64,000 nt of DNA from Serripes groenlandicus (taxonomy: Eukaryota; Mollusca; Bivalvia; Cardiida; Cardiidae): positions 198,998,110 through 199,062,109 of the forward strand of contig JASEVX010000001.1 in assembly GCA_031761405.1 (NCBI GenBank), written 5' to 3'. Every line of letters begins with the position of its first letter. The first letter of the stretch is position 1. Below are positions 11,058 to 26,000 of the stretch, piece after piece. The position numbers and the translations under genes were made by a program. The notes under the pieces were generated by a model. The model searched no databases and was not told the origin of the DNA. It saw only the letters and a program-made list of their open reading frames with translations.

Positions 11058-14000
11058 CTGTAAAAAAAGTATAAATGTATATTTAGCCTTCTACCCTGTA
11101 CTGGTGACTTAACCCTTTCCCTCATATAAACGCTTTCTGACGCCTCTGCAGCAGATGGCTATTTGAAAACACAGTGACAAAAGAAGAAATTGCACAGAAC
11201 GTGCAATTTCTCCTTTTGCCACAATGTTTTCCACTTTTAGTCATAGGTTATCCATTCAATTATAGAGATTTTCCATGTTTTGGCAAAACATGTTCAAAGT
11301 CGTCTACTGCAGAATTGTCGTATGAGGGAAAGGGTTAATTCTTCTCAAAACTCTGCTGAAAAAGGAGAAATTACTTTTTAAGTAGCAATTCCATCTGTCC
11401 CACAATGTTTACGCCTATCATTATCCTTCTTCTAATTTGCATGAAGTTACATATTTACCCTTCATTTTTTTTTAAGCAAACAGCACTTCATATATCGAAC
11501 ATTTCCATCATTAAACAAATATGCAGCAGACAACTTTGAAAACATTTATTCAGCAAAATAAATTACCACAGAAAGTTTCAAAGCAAGTAACTCATCAAAT
11601 ATCATATATGTTAAACAGTTAACCCTTTCCCACAGGAAACAACTCTGCAGCAGACGAATTTGAAAACATCTAGGCAGACACATGGAAAATCGCTATAATT
11701 TAAAGTAAAAGTAATAGAAACAGTTGAAATCATTTCAGCAAAAGGAGAAATTGCTCTTTTGTAATTTAAAATGCTATCTGCTGCAGATGTGTCAAAATAA
11801 ATCTTTATGTAGGAAATGGTTAAAATAGTGTCTCAAGGCTTTGGTAGAACCGTATACCTGAATAACAAAATAAATGTGGAGTGCTCTATGGAAACTAACC
11901 TTAATGTAGTTATAACATGTGTAGAAAAAGACTTGCCTAGGCATCCATTCTAAGGATCCTACTTTAGAGGTTTCGTGAAGCCTTCTATGAACAATTGGCA
12001 AAAAGGTGCCGAGTCAGATCAGACTCCATGGATGTGTTAGCTGATCTGGAATTACACTGGTTGCCTTTACTCTTGGCTTTCGCAGAGGGCTACTCAAATT
12101 TTATTTTTAATGGGGTGTAATGTCTTGATCCAACTAGTTTTCCAAAAAATTAATTGTAAAATTAAGAACGCATGCTATGTACCAAATACGGTTGTAATAT
12201 AATGTATTGTGTAATAATACTTTCACATACCTGTCTCTAAGAAAACTGTTACCAAGATCTCGCGTATCTGAAACACAACAAAAACAGGGGAGGTTTTTAA
12301 AGGGAAGCAATCTATAACAGCTACAGATAAATTTATAGGAGCCTGGTCGAGCCATGCAAGAAAAGCCCCCAGACACAATGAATTTGTGACAAATGCAGAT
12401 AAAGATCTGTATGCACAAGGCATGTCAGAGTCATCTTGAATGCATCTGGGTCTAAATGGTGAACAGTGCAGAGCTAGATCACGGATGTATAGGATAATCT
12501 GAGTCTATATTTGTGACAAATTACGTTATGGTTGTTTTCCCGAGGTGTCAATCATAAAATCTTATTTACTGCTTTAGTTCATACCCACATACATGTACAG
12601 AAACTCTCTGACGCCTCTGCAGCTGACAAATTTTGGAAATCTTGTGGCAAAAGCATTAATTTCTCATGATTTCTGCATTTTGCCACAATGTCCTCAATTT
12701 TATTCAATAACTTTTCTCGTTATATTGAAATTTAACCTATTTTTGCCTAAATGTTTTCAAAGATAATTCCTGCAGATTTGTGAAATATTGGAAGGGATGA
12801 AAATGTTATCACATGCTGGTTTTCCATGTTTTCAATTTTATAAACTACATGAAAGATCAATATGTAAATGGAGCTATGTTTAATTATGGGTCGGTATTCA
12901 AAATCAAAGTACCTTTGCAAATAACCAGTTAAGAAGAAAATATGCCTAAATCTGTTAATAATTTTGGAAAACATTGATGAGAAAGGGAAAAAAGTATTCC
13001 CTAGGAGAAATACATCCTTTTCAACAATATTTTCTATTTTCATTAATGTCTTCCATTTCTCTTGATGTTCGATCCTTTCCTTAGGGTGTTTCCAATATTG
13101 ACATGTAATACAAATTGGTTACACACACTAAGATGGAATAAATGATACAGGGTATTATTATTTGTCAAAGGATATGATTTATCCTATCAAGAGCTTCCCG
13201 TTAGACAGCACACTCGACAATTCCTACGCTTATCCAGAATTTTTAAGTCAAATAATAGAGGGCCATAATTATCTCATTATATGCAAGATAGAGTTGTCTA
13301 ACTTGAGTTAAACATATGTGAGATTGTTGAGAAGGGTTGTATAAAGTTTCATTGCAAAACATCAAGTAGTTAATGAGATATTGACACTTAATGTAGATGC
13401 ACGCGAAACTTTAACCAGAATTTCAAAGTCAAAAATGGCCAAAATATGCATTATATGAAGGATAAAGTTATCTCACATGATAATTTACGGTGTCTTCTCG
13501 ATTGTCCCACATTTTGATTTTACTATTTACCCTTAGTGCGGTGGGATAACGAGCGGTAAAGAGAGGTAAGGGAAAGGTGAGAATACAGTCCTGTTATTAT
13601 GCCTATTCCACTACAAACAGTAAATTTGCGGTTTCTTTACTGTTTGCACAAACATTCAATTAAGTTTATGCCTATTCCACTACAAACATAGTAAATTTCA
13701 CAGTATTTTCACCTTTGTTTCATTGCGGTTTCTTTACTATTTGATCTTTATTAATTTCATTTGTTTGCAAAAAAACACACTTATAATTCATATTTGATCT
13801 TTATTAATTTCACCTTTGTTTCATTTCTTTCTAAACTGTTTGCACAAACATTCAATTAAATTAAAGAAAATTATATAATTATATGCTCTTAATTATAAAT
13901 GAACAAACTGTTGATGCATTTCTTGAATTGAAAATTTTGGGGAAAAGTATCATTATTGTTTTTACATCATACTGAAAACATGGCTAACGCGCAAGTAAGA

Positions 14001-17000
14001 CTAGATTTTGTGAAGAACCAGCGCGGCGGAATGAGTCTGGTTATTGATGGCCACAAATTTGTTATTAAGAGCCGACGGGAAGAGAGGGTGTACTGGACAT
14101 GTTCTAACCGTGCCTGTCCATCACGAGTAACAACCAGAGAAGGTATTCTCGTCAGACATAACGCTCACCATATCCACGAGCCTGACAATTTCCATATAGA
14201 AACAGACGATGTGATGCAGAAGATGCGAAAACGGTGTCGAAAAGAAACAACGCCTATTCCAACAATTTACAAAGAAGAGGTATCAGCTCTCAGAAATCGG
14301 GATTGGAATGAACAATCTGTTGAATTGGTAAAAAGAATCCAGACTTTTGAAGGATGTAAGTCTCAACTTTATCGTGAGCGAAGCAAAGACAGACCAGTAC
14401 TTCCGAAAAGAAGACAAGACATACGCCTGGAAGGGGAGTGGACAGAGACGTCAGCTGGTGAGCAGTTTCTGCTTATAGACGAAGGTGAAGAAAACCGAAT
14501 GCTCGTGTTCGCTACGCAGACAAATCTGGAGCACCTATGCAACGCCAGAACAATCTACGCTGACGGTACCTTCTACACATGCCCGGGACTGTTCTACCAG
14601 TTATACACATGGCATTGTTTTATAGACGGACAGATGTATCCTCTGATGTTTGCTTTCCTACCAGGAAAGTCGGAAGAAACTTATCTGAGACTGTTTAATG
14701 CACTGGATAGAGAATGTAACCGTTTTGGACTCGAGTTGAAACCCGACATCCTGTTCATGGACCACGAACTCGCTCCAAGAAAAGCTGCTCTACGAGTCTT
14801 CCAGACGACGGACGTGAAGGCATGCTTCTTCCACTACACACAGTGTATCTGGCGGAAGGTACAGTCTTCGGGCTTGGCCAACGATTACAGGACAAACGAA
14901 GACATTCACCGCCTGGTCAGACGAGCAGCAGTTTTACCACTTGTACCAGTCAACTCAGTTGAAGACGTGTGGTTCGAAGCACTCACTGACATTGCTACTT
15001 TAGAGCTTCCTGCAGCAGTTGAATTATTCACAGACTATGTAACTGAGAACTGGATTGAGAGCGACAAACAGATTTGGAATCACTTCAATACCCATGGTCC
15101 AAGGACGACAAACAATGTAGAAGGCTGGCATAGCATGTTGAAGAAAGCTGTTCAGCATTCACATCCGAACATATTTTCCATCCTTAGAACTATCCAGGAA
15201 GTTGAATCATTTTCATGTATCAAGGTAGTTCAGTATGCTACCGGAGGTAAAAGACCAACCAAGAGAAGGAAATATAAAAACATTGACACGCGACTAGCAT
15301 CCCTAAAGGAACGCCTGCGTGATGGGTCCATTAGCGCAATTGAGTATGCGGACAGAGCAACATATTGTCTACATATGTAACCATTTATAAACTGAGTAAA
15401 TATTCAACAAAATTGAAAACAGTGAAAACCCAGATCAGACGATGTGATTATATGATGTGTTTAATTTGTTATTTGTTATTTGAATGTATGTATTATAAAC
15501 AATAGTTCAATTACCTAATTTGAATTAAAATATGTTTTTCTAAATAATTTGATATTTTCCTTATTCCTATGTTATATCAAAAAGAGGACCAAACAAGAGC
15601 TTTTTTCTGATAAATTCGTAACATACTGTTTTATAAAAAATGGTTACCAATATAGTGGAATTTTAAATGAACCGAACTGTAGTGATATCTTCGCCCCGGG
15701 CAGGGATTAGCCGACACCTTACCTGTATTTTTTCCCGATAGTCCTACATCGATTTTTAGCCCAAAAATCAAAATGTGGGACGTTCGGTGTCTTCTCGATT
15801 GTCCCACATTTTGATTTTACTATTTACCCTTAGTGCGGTGGGATAACGAGCGGTAAAGAGAGGTAAGGGAAAGGTGAGAATACAGTCCTGTTATTATGCC
15901 TATTCCACTACAAACAGTAAATTTGCGGTTTCTTTACTGTTTGCACAAACATTCAATTAAGTTTATGCCTATTCCACTACAAACATAGTAAATTTCACAG
16001 TATTTTCACCTTTGTTTCATTGCGGTTTCTTTACTATTTGATCTTTATTAATTTCATTTGTTTGCAAAAAAACACACTTATAATTCATATTTGATCTTTA
16101 TTAATTTCACCTTTGTTTCATTTCTTTCTAAACTGTTTGCACAAACATTCAATTAAATTAAAGAAAATTATATAATTATATGCTCTTAATTATAAATGAA
16201 CAAACTGTTGATGCATTTCTTGAATTGAAAATTTTGGGGAAAAGTATCATTATTGTTTTTACATCATACTGAAAACATGGCTAACGCGCAAGTAAGACTA
16301 GATTTTGTGAAGAACCAGCGCGGCGGAATGAGTCTGGTTATTGATGGCCACAAATTTGTTATTAAGAGCCGACGGGAAGAGAGGGTGTACTGGACATGTT
16401 CTAACCGTGCCTGTCCATCACGAGTAACAACCAGAGAAGGTATTCTCGTCAGACATAACGCTCACCATATCCACGAGCCTGACAATTTCCATATAGAAAC
16501 AGACGATGTGATGCAGAAGATGCGAAAACGGTGTCGAAAAGAAACAACGCCTATTCCAACAATTTACAAAGAAGAGGTATCAGCTCTCAGAAATCGGGAT
16601 TGGAATGAACAATCTGTTGAATTGGTAAAAAGAATCCAGACTTTTGAAGGATGTAAGTCTCAACTTTATCGTGAGCGAAGCAAAGACAGACCAGTACTTC
16701 CGAAAAGAAGACAAGACATACGCCTGGAAGGGGAGTGGACAGAGACGTCAGCTGGTGAGCAGTTTCTGCTTATAGACGAAGGTGAAGAAAACCGAATGCT
16801 CGTGTTCGCTACGCAGACAAATCTGGAGCACCTATGCAACGCCAGAACAATCTACGCTGACGGTACCTTCTACACATGCCCGGGACTGTTCTACCAGTTA
16901 TACACATGGCATTGTTTTATAGACGGACAGATGTATCCTCTGATGTTTGCTTTCCTACCAGGAAAGTCGGAAGAAACTTATCTGAGACTGTTTAATGCAC

Positions 17001-20000
17001 TGGATAGAGAATGTAACCGTTTTGGACTCGAGTTGAAACCCGACATCCTGTTCATGGACCACGAACTCGCTCCAAGAAAAGCTGCTCTACGAGTCTTCCA
17101 GACGACGGACGTGAAGGCATGCTTCTTCCACTACACACAGTGTATCTGGCGGAAGGTACAGTCTTCGGGCTTGGCCAACGATTACAGGACAAACGAAGAC
17201 ATTCACCGCCTGGTCAGACGAGCAGCAGTTTTACCACTTGTACCAGTCAACTCAGTTGAAGACGTGTGGTTCGAAGCACTCACTGACATTGCTACTTTAG
17301 AGCTTCCTGCAGCAGTTGAATTATTCACAGACTATGTAACTGAGAACTGGATTGAGAGCGACAAACAGATTTGGAATCACTTCAATACCCATGGTCCAAG
17401 GACGACAAACAATGTAGAAGGCTGGCATAGCATGTTGAAGAAAGCTGTTCAGCATTCACATCCGAACATATTTTCCATCCTTAGAACTATCCAGGAAGTT
17501 GAATCATTTTCATGTATCAAGGTAGTTCAGTATGCTACCGGAGGTAAAAGACCAACCAAGAGAAGGAAATATAAAAACATTGACACGCGACTAGCATCCC
17601 TAAAGGAACGCCTGCGTGATGGGTCCATTAGCGCAATTGAGTATGCGGACAGAGCAACATATTGTCTACATATGTAACCATTTATAAACTGAGTAAATAT
17701 TCAACAAAATTGAAAACAGTGAAAACCCAGATCAGACGATGTGATTATATGATGTGTTTAATTTGTTATTTGTTATTTGAATGTATGTATTATAAACAAT
17801 AGTTCAATTACCTAATTTGAATTAAAATATGTTTTTCTAAATAATTTGATATTTTCCTTATTCCTATGTTATATCAAAAAGAGGACCAAACAAGAGCTTT
17901 TTTCTGATAAATTCGTAACATACTGTTTTATAAAAAATGGTTACCAATATAGTGGAATTTTAAATGAACCGAACTGTAGTGATATCTTCGCCCCGGGCAG
18001 GGATTAGCCGACACCTTACCTGTATTTTTTCCCGATAGTCCTACATCGATTTTTAGCCCAAAAATCAAAATGTGGGACAGTCGAGAATAAACCTAATTTA
18101 CATAGGTCACTGGGAAGCCCTTTAGGCGGTTTAAATACAATACATCTAGTAGCTATGATGTAATATATGTACTTGCATGCAAAACCTTAACCAAGGTGTG
18201 ACGCCGTAGCCATGGTGAGTACAATAGCTCTCTTATTCTCAGAATAGTCAAGCTAAAACCCAGTAATATTATTCAAGGAATGAACTCTTTTAAATATTTA
18301 ATAATATTAGACGCATATGCTGCAGATTGCTTTAAAAAACAGAAAAGACATTTTCAATATTTCTGCCTGCATGTTGTCTGTAGCAAATTGTCTGTATGTG
18401 GGAAGAGGTTAACCCTTTCCCTCATATAGACGCTTTCTGACGCCTCTGCAGCAGACGGCTTTTTGAAAACATAGTGACAAAAGAAGAAATTGCTCAAAAC
18501 AAGCAATTTCTCCTTTTGCCACAATGTTTTCCAATTTTAGTCACAGGTTATCCAATCAATTATAGAAATTTCCCATTTTTTGACAAAATATGTTCAAAAT
18601 CGTCTGCTGCAGAATTGTCTTATGAGGGAAAGGGATTAACTTGGTAAAAAGGTTATCATTTCATTAACCCTATCCCACATACAACACATCTGTAGCAGAC
18701 AACATTAAAAACATCTATATATGGAAAAGCATTTAATTGAAAATCTTCAAAAGAACATCGTAATAGAGGCAAACAAAGATATTCATAAGGGAAAATGTTA
18801 AGTGAAGTGGTTGACAAACATATACGTTGTTATAAGCCATGTAAATTTAAATTTAAATAGGCAAGACATTGGTTAGGTACATGATTACTGTAATCATTCA
18901 ACACGTAAGTATAGTTTATGTGAAACATACATGGTCAGTTTATACATATTCATTAGCGACTCTATGCTATATCCCTTTCCTTGATACAGAAGACTTTTGA
19001 CATATCTGTGGCCATTCCAGAAAACATTGTGGAAAAAGGAGAAATTACAAAATATGAGTTATTTCTCCTTTTTACTTTTTAAATGAAGCTTTCAATGCAG
19101 ATGAATATTAAAACAAAGGAAAAGAATTAAGGTTAAAGCTACATAATTAGTTGTAATCACAACACAATTACCAAATAATGTTTAACCTTTCTGGAACTTT
19201 TTATAAAAAAGATAAACATGGCTTTATGCAAAACTGAGTATGTGGTTTTTAAATCGAAAAGAAATAGTAAAAAATTTGATTAACTCTCAAACATGGAAGT
19301 CAACTTTCTTTTCAATGTTTTCATATTCAATAATTATACTTTCATTCACAGAGATTTGGCATTTTATTTTAAGTTGTCTGCTGCAGATTTGTCGTATGTG
19401 AGAAAAGGTTAATAACAATTTAGAAGGTCTAGTGAAAGTATGTTAATTAATTCGTTTTTTTCCAAGTTTATTTGATATGGAATTCTTAGAGGTGAAAAAA
19501 TACTAGGAATATAGAATAATAATTTTGAGACAAAATTGAAAACATTTTGGAAAAAGAAGAATTGTTAAGGCATAACATCGTTTCTCTTCACAATTCCTCC
19601 TCATTTTTCCACCCAATCTTTTAGAAAAGCTTATGCTGCATAGGAATCAAATTCAAATTTCGTTTTTTTTTCAGTACAGATTTATGATGAAAACCAAATG
19701 ACATGCCATTTAACCCTTTCCCACATATAGACGCTTTCTGATGCCTCTTCAGCAGAAGACTTTTGATAACATTGTGACAAAAGGAGAAATTGCTCAAAAT
19801 GAGCAATTTCTCTTTTTGTCACAATGTTTTCAACTTTTATCAGTAAACATACTTTCATTTGAAGAGATTTTCCCAAGTTTTGCCTAGATGTCTTCAAAGT
19901 CGTCTGCTGAAGATTTGTTGTATGAGGGAAAGGGTTAAGAGACATACATGTACATGACTGTATGATAATCAGTTTTGCATAAACCAGGAAAACACAAGAC

Positions 20001-23000
20001 AATTAACATTAACAATGATAACAGTTTGCTGGTTGACACTAATTCTACACTCACTCTTATCAGGGCTGATATATCTTCTTGGCAGCACTAGAAATAGAAT
20101 CCTTGTGTTATAAAGACATAGAGAAAGAATACTACACTAGAAATAGAATCGTTGTGTTAGAAATATATAGAGATAGGAGTTTCAGGAAGGAAATTGAACA
20201 TACTGACATCAAACCCTTGAGAAGTTTAACCTATTACCACGCACAAGAAATCTGCAGCAGACGACTTTGAACACATATGTTAAAATGTGGAAAATCTTTA
20301 CAAATGAACAAAATAATTAGTGAATTAAGTTGAAAACATTGTGGTAAAAAGAATGCTCATGATGAGCAATTTTTCCTTTGGCCACAATGTTTTCAAAAGT
20401 CGTCCGGTGCACAGGGTTCGGAAAGCGTCTATATGTGGTAAAAGAATAAGAACAACCAAAACATTCAATCCTTTCCAACCTACAGATTCATTTTGAATTA
20501 TCTGCAGCATACAACTTTTTAAAACATTGTGGCAAAAGGAGAAATTGTTTTCTGCTCTTGCCACAATGTCTTTAACTACATTTAATAATTAAACTTTCCT
20601 GTATTTAGATTTTCCATATTTACTTCTCATTGTTTTTAAAGACGTCTGCTGTGGTTTTGATGCATGTGGGAAAGGGTTGGTCCGTGTTTTGATATGTTAT
20701 TAGAAAATCATTTGATGGTATTGGCTTGATAGCAACTAGTGCAGAGCCTGATCAGTTGATCTGGATCTAAACTTGTCGTAAATATCCATTTTGCTGTGTT
20801 GAGACTCAAATGCTATAGATCTAATGCCGTTTACAATATTAATCAAGTCATATCACAGATCCTCCTCCTTTGTCTTTCCTGACATTTCCCCATCTAGGCT
20901 ACATAATAAACCTGCACTAGATTTTCTCCTAGCAAATGGCTGCTTTGCCACATAAATCATCTTAGTCCATTAGTGGAAGATGAATGATACTGGTTGCAAT
21001 GATTTTATTTTTTAGTCATTACAAGACTTTAACAATAGATTCACAAAGCAGTAACAATTTTAATTAACCCTTTCCCACATACAGATGCTTTCTGATGCCT
21101 CTGCTGCAGACGCTTTCTGATGCCTCTGCAGCAGATAACTTTTGAAAACACTGTGACAAAAGGAGAAATTGCTCATAATGAGCAATTTCCCCTTTTGCCA
21201 CAATGTTTTCAACTTCCTGCATCAGTTATATTTTAATTTACAGAGGTTTTCCAGTTTTTAGTCTGAATAGTTTCAAAGTTGTCTGCTGCAGATTTGTTTC
21301 ATGTGGGTAAGGGTTAATTCATCATTCCTGGACAAGAGTTGTAGACATTGTGGGAAAAAAGAGAAATTGATGTTTTTTCCTACAATAATAACAAGCATTA
21401 TCTACTATCTTATCACTATCTCCGTTTTCAACAATGCTTTCAAGTATCATACTTTAATTTATTGAGATTTTAAATATTTTGCCCATGTTTTTTTCAAACT
21501 AAACTGCTGCAGATTTTGTTTTGAAGTCAACGGTTAAAAGGGTAATGACACTTCTATTTTCCTATACGCCTGGAACCATTCTGTTGTGAAAATGTGAGAA
21601 GTGGAGCATTTGAAATATTAAAGGCAGTGATATCTATAAACAAGAGCACCGTGTACGGCACTGACGCTCGACTGATAGAAAACAGAAAAAAAGCTGAGCT
21701 GAACAAAAAACCTTAACCGGACCACCAACTGCCGCCGACGACGATGCCAGGATCATGACAATAGCTCTCGTTTTTTTCAAAAGTCGAGCTAAAAACCAAA
21801 CTTAAGTCCCGCTTACTACTGAAACTATGTTTACAAGAAGATTTATAAGCAAAAATACTCTGAAAGTGTGAATAAGAATAAGACAACTTTTTCAAGGTGG
21901 ACATATATTTATAAATTCGTTTTTTAAGCAATAACTATGTTTAACCCTTTACTTCATATAGACGCTATCTGAAGCCTCTGCAGCAAACAGCTTTTTGAAA
22001 ACAAAGTGACAGAAGAAGAAATTGCTCAAAACAAGCAATTTCTCCTTTTGACACAATCTTTCCACTTTTAGTTATAGGTTATCCATCCAATTATAGAGAG
22101 TTTCTATTGTTTGAAAAAATACATATGTATGTTCAAAGTCGTCTGCTGCAGAATTGTCGTATGAGGGAAAGGGATAAGTGAAACAAGTGATATGGAAGCA
22201 ATTCCCTTTGTGATATGTGAAACAAAGAGTCTTACCATCGAATACAAACAGTATTTGTTGAGTGTATGAAATTGGTTACTGTATTGAAAGCAAGCTTTTT
22301 GAAGAAGAAAATAAAAACTGTAAATCAGGTGTATCTCTTGACTTGAGTGTGTATGTGGTATTCAGCTATCTAATTCCAACAAGTAAAGTTGTTGAATTGA
22401 GATCCCTGCCAAAATTAAAATTGTAAAAGAATGCTTGAACCACCTTGGTATGCTACTTTGCAAAGTTTTTCTTAAATTTGACATTGTGACCTAGTTTTTG
22501 ACTTCACATGACCCAGTTTTAAACCTTACTGGGATCTAATGGGAATGAATCTTCTGAAATTTTTTCATGAAGATTGGATGATAAATATGGCCACTTATGT
22601 GTTCACAAGGTTTTTCTAAAATATGGCCTAGTGACCTAGTTTTTGACCCAGTTTGGAACATTTCCGCGATTTGTTAGAGAGGAATGTTCTGATTATTTTT
22701 CATGCCTATTGGATGAAAATGTATGAATAATTTGCTTTTCAAAGTTTGATTTAGTGACCAAGTTTTTTTTTATCACACATGACCCAGTTTTGAACCTGGA
22801 TGGGATTTGATGGGGATGAATCTTCACAAAATTAAATGTTTTACCTGGAGACCTAGTTTTTTGCCTCTGAAGCAGACGGCTTTTTGAAAACATAGTAACA
22901 AAAGAAGAAATTGCACAAAACGTGCAATTTCTCCTTTTGTTACAATGTTTTCCACTTTTAGTCATAGGTTATCCATTTAATTATAGAGATTTTCTATTTA

Positions 23001-26000
23001 TTGACAAAATATGTTCAAAGTCGTCTGCTGCAGAATTGCCGTATGAGGGAAAGGTTAACCAGTTGAAATTTGACAGTGAATTGATTTCTGCTGTACTTTC
23101 ATGAAGATTGAAATGTTCAATGTGGCCTGTAAAAGTAACTGTGATATAAATACAATATAGGTTCAAGTGGACTAAACTCTGGTGTTTGAGAGGCAATCTA
23201 AGTGAAACTTGCCAACTGATGTTTCCCTATGGTGGTTAACCTTTCCATATAGTTATAATCAAATCAATCTAACTATGCTTTGGATAAAACTCCGGACAGA
23301 TGGACACACAACACCAAACCAATATCCCATCAAACTTTGGCAGGGTATAATAAGTGGCTATACAAGTGGGCTGTTATATGTGTATGTGTACACAATTGTG
23401 TGTCAAATAATATGGATTGTGAACTCTTAACCTTCAGCAAATCATCTAGGTCACCTCATATGAAAACTGACTTTCAAAACTTTGCAATCAGCAAAGATCC
23501 AGATAAGTGCAGTCTGACCAGGATCTTCTCCCATCTAGTTGTCTAATCAAAAAGGACAACACTGATGGAGAATGATTATGGAAAATATCTGACAATTCAA
23601 ACTTATCAATTTGATCACTATTCAATGCTATTAACTCTTTCCCACCTTTAGACGCATTTTGACACATCTACAGCGGACGACTTTTGAAAACATTATGACA
23701 AAAGGAGAAATTGCTCAAAACGAGAAATTTAATTTTTTGCCAGAATTTTTTCATCTTTATTTTAGTAAGTGTACTTTCTTTTCTAGAGATTTTCCAGATC
23801 TTGAGTTAATGTTTTAAAAGTCAGCTGCTGCAGATTTGATGAATGTGGGAATTTCCGGAAAAGGGTGAATTTAAAAACTTCTGAATGTTTTTTGTGTGTG
23901 TACAGTGGATCATTATATGTTTATTGTAATAACACTTGTAAATTTATATTAATCACCACTCCATATCTGCTTGAAAACTTTATTACCATTAGTCCTTATA
24001 CAGAAGGCTGGGGAAAACCGAACAAGTTTATCATGCAATCTTACCCAGAGCTTCTGGGCAAGAGGTATTTAAATGATTTGCCTTGAGACCCATGATAAGT
24101 AGAAAATTTGCTAAAGATACTTGTAAAAAAATATACATAAATATAAATAAAAGAAAGAAAATTGCATCATAGTGTGACAGTAATAGACTATAAGCTAATT
24201 GATGAAAGTGGAATAATACTTGTCAATAAAATTACTTTCACATTTACATTTTTTGTGTGAATGTGTGTTAATCTCTCTCTAAAAATTATAACGGGAACTA
24301 CATTATATAATTTTTATGTATGTAACATTTAACTATTTCTCACTTGCAGACACATTTTGACTCATCAGCAGCAGATCAGTGAGACGACTCTTTTGAGTAC
24401 CCACAACATAGGTTTTGCTTGTGTAATAATAGTGATATTGTTGGGAAAGAGAAGTTAACTCCTTTATCTAGGCATCTGTATGCATACTGATGGACACACC
24501 AACATGGGAATTCCAGAATAGGACAAACTTTATTCGCAGGAATTCAAACAGCACAGAAAGAAAAAGTTATGACTAGGATAACACAGAAGGTTCAAAGGTT
24601 CAAAAATTGAGTATAACTCAAGACTACCAAATGCATCATGAGAGCTTTCAGTAAGAGACCTGAGTATTACATTTTTCTCTCTAAATCCTGTATTGTGGAG
24701 ACTCAAAAGCATCGTCTCAGTGAGATGATTTTTCACATCTCAACATTATAGGTTGCGGTAATGATAGCGATATTCTGGTACTAAGACCTGATTACTCTAA
24801 TTTAGGCCCCTGAGTCACTGAGATCAAAGAGCAGAGAACCAGGCTAGCTACACTGGGTCAGGACAGATGGTTTATTAACCCTTTCCCACATGCAGACACA
24901 TTTGGAAATATCTGCAGCAGACTCATTTTGAAAACAATGGCAATAATGAGCAATCTCTGCATTTGACACAATTATTTCTAATGTATTCAATAATTATGAT
25001 TTCATTTTTAAAGCCTTTCCAAATTCTAGCCTACATGTTTTTAAAATCGTCTGCTGCAGATTTGCTGTATAGTGAAAATGGTAACTTAATCCTTTTTCAC
25101 ACACAACAAATTTGAAGCAGACAACTTCGAAAGTGTCAAGGCAAAAATAGGAAAAAAATATTAACAAAAATATAATTATTCATTAGATTTAAAACATTGT
25201 CATCATGAGCAATTTCTTCTTCTGCCACAATGTTTTCAAAAGAAATATCCGGCAGATGCATAAAATTTCTGCCGCAGACAGCTTTTTGAAAACATTTCTC
25301 CTTTTGCCACAATGTTTTCTACATTTAGCCACTATAGGTTATCCATTCAATTATAGAGATTTTCTATTTTTTGACAAAATTTGTTCAAAGTCGTCTGCTG
25401 CAGAATTGTCGTATGAGGGAAAGGGTTACGATATAATAAGAATTGCTAAGACTACAGGATACAGCAAGATAGAAAAAGGAACAGTTAAAAAATACAAACA
25501 GATTCTTGTATATCTTACCAAATTTGGTTGATTTAGGGTCCACTGTTGGGTAATACAATGTTGGCGGTCCTTCTGACCGTCGTCCAAATGCTACTGTCTC
25601 ACGAATCTTCTCCTGTTCTTGATCATAAATCTTCCTAGCCGAGTCTGTCTCATTCTTAAGTACCTCTGGAAAATATATCTTAACTTGCTACATTTTAATA
25701 TCTGACATAACTTTGACATTTTCATGAAATTATCATTGATATTGCTTCTTGCTACTAGTTCCATATCTAAACATTGAGGAGACAGGGGTTCCTTCTTTGG
25801 TGGGTCATAATAAAGACTTGGATAACTCTTTGGCTTAGTATAGTAGATACAGCATTGAGATTGATGCATTGGTGCAAATATCCAAACCTATGCTGTTATA
25901 TTGAAGTTCTTTTAACCCTTTCCAACATACAACACGTCATTGTTAACCCTTTCCCCGCATACTGACGCATACTGAAGCAGATGACTTTGAGAACATAGTG

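Larger units (their letters stand above)
13489..18093 (+). mobile_element. Tandem dimer of a Mutator-like (MULE) transposon
   Basis: The outer termini are 33-bp inverted repeats (13489-13521 and 18061-18093, 30/33 matching: GGTGTCTTCTCGATTGTCCC against GGTTTATTCTCGACTGTCCC, then ACATTTTGATTTT). They are flanked by one 8-bp direct repeat TAATTTAC (13481-13488 and 18094-18101). Inside are two head-to-tail units of period 2297 bp, identical wherever I compared them. Copy 1 lacks the last 15 bp of its right terminus, which is replaced by GTTC (15782-15785). The 5' noncoding part of each unit (about 13580-13870) holds short direct duplications, such as TATGCCTATTCCACTACAAA twice. It lies in LRRC72 intron 7. 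Confidence 0.9.

Noticed and set aside
22693..23104. Frames on both strands near 22.7-23.1 kb
   Set aside because: Both read through the TTAA MITE; similar peptides (such as the LLLLQCFPLLV type) recur at every copy of the family.
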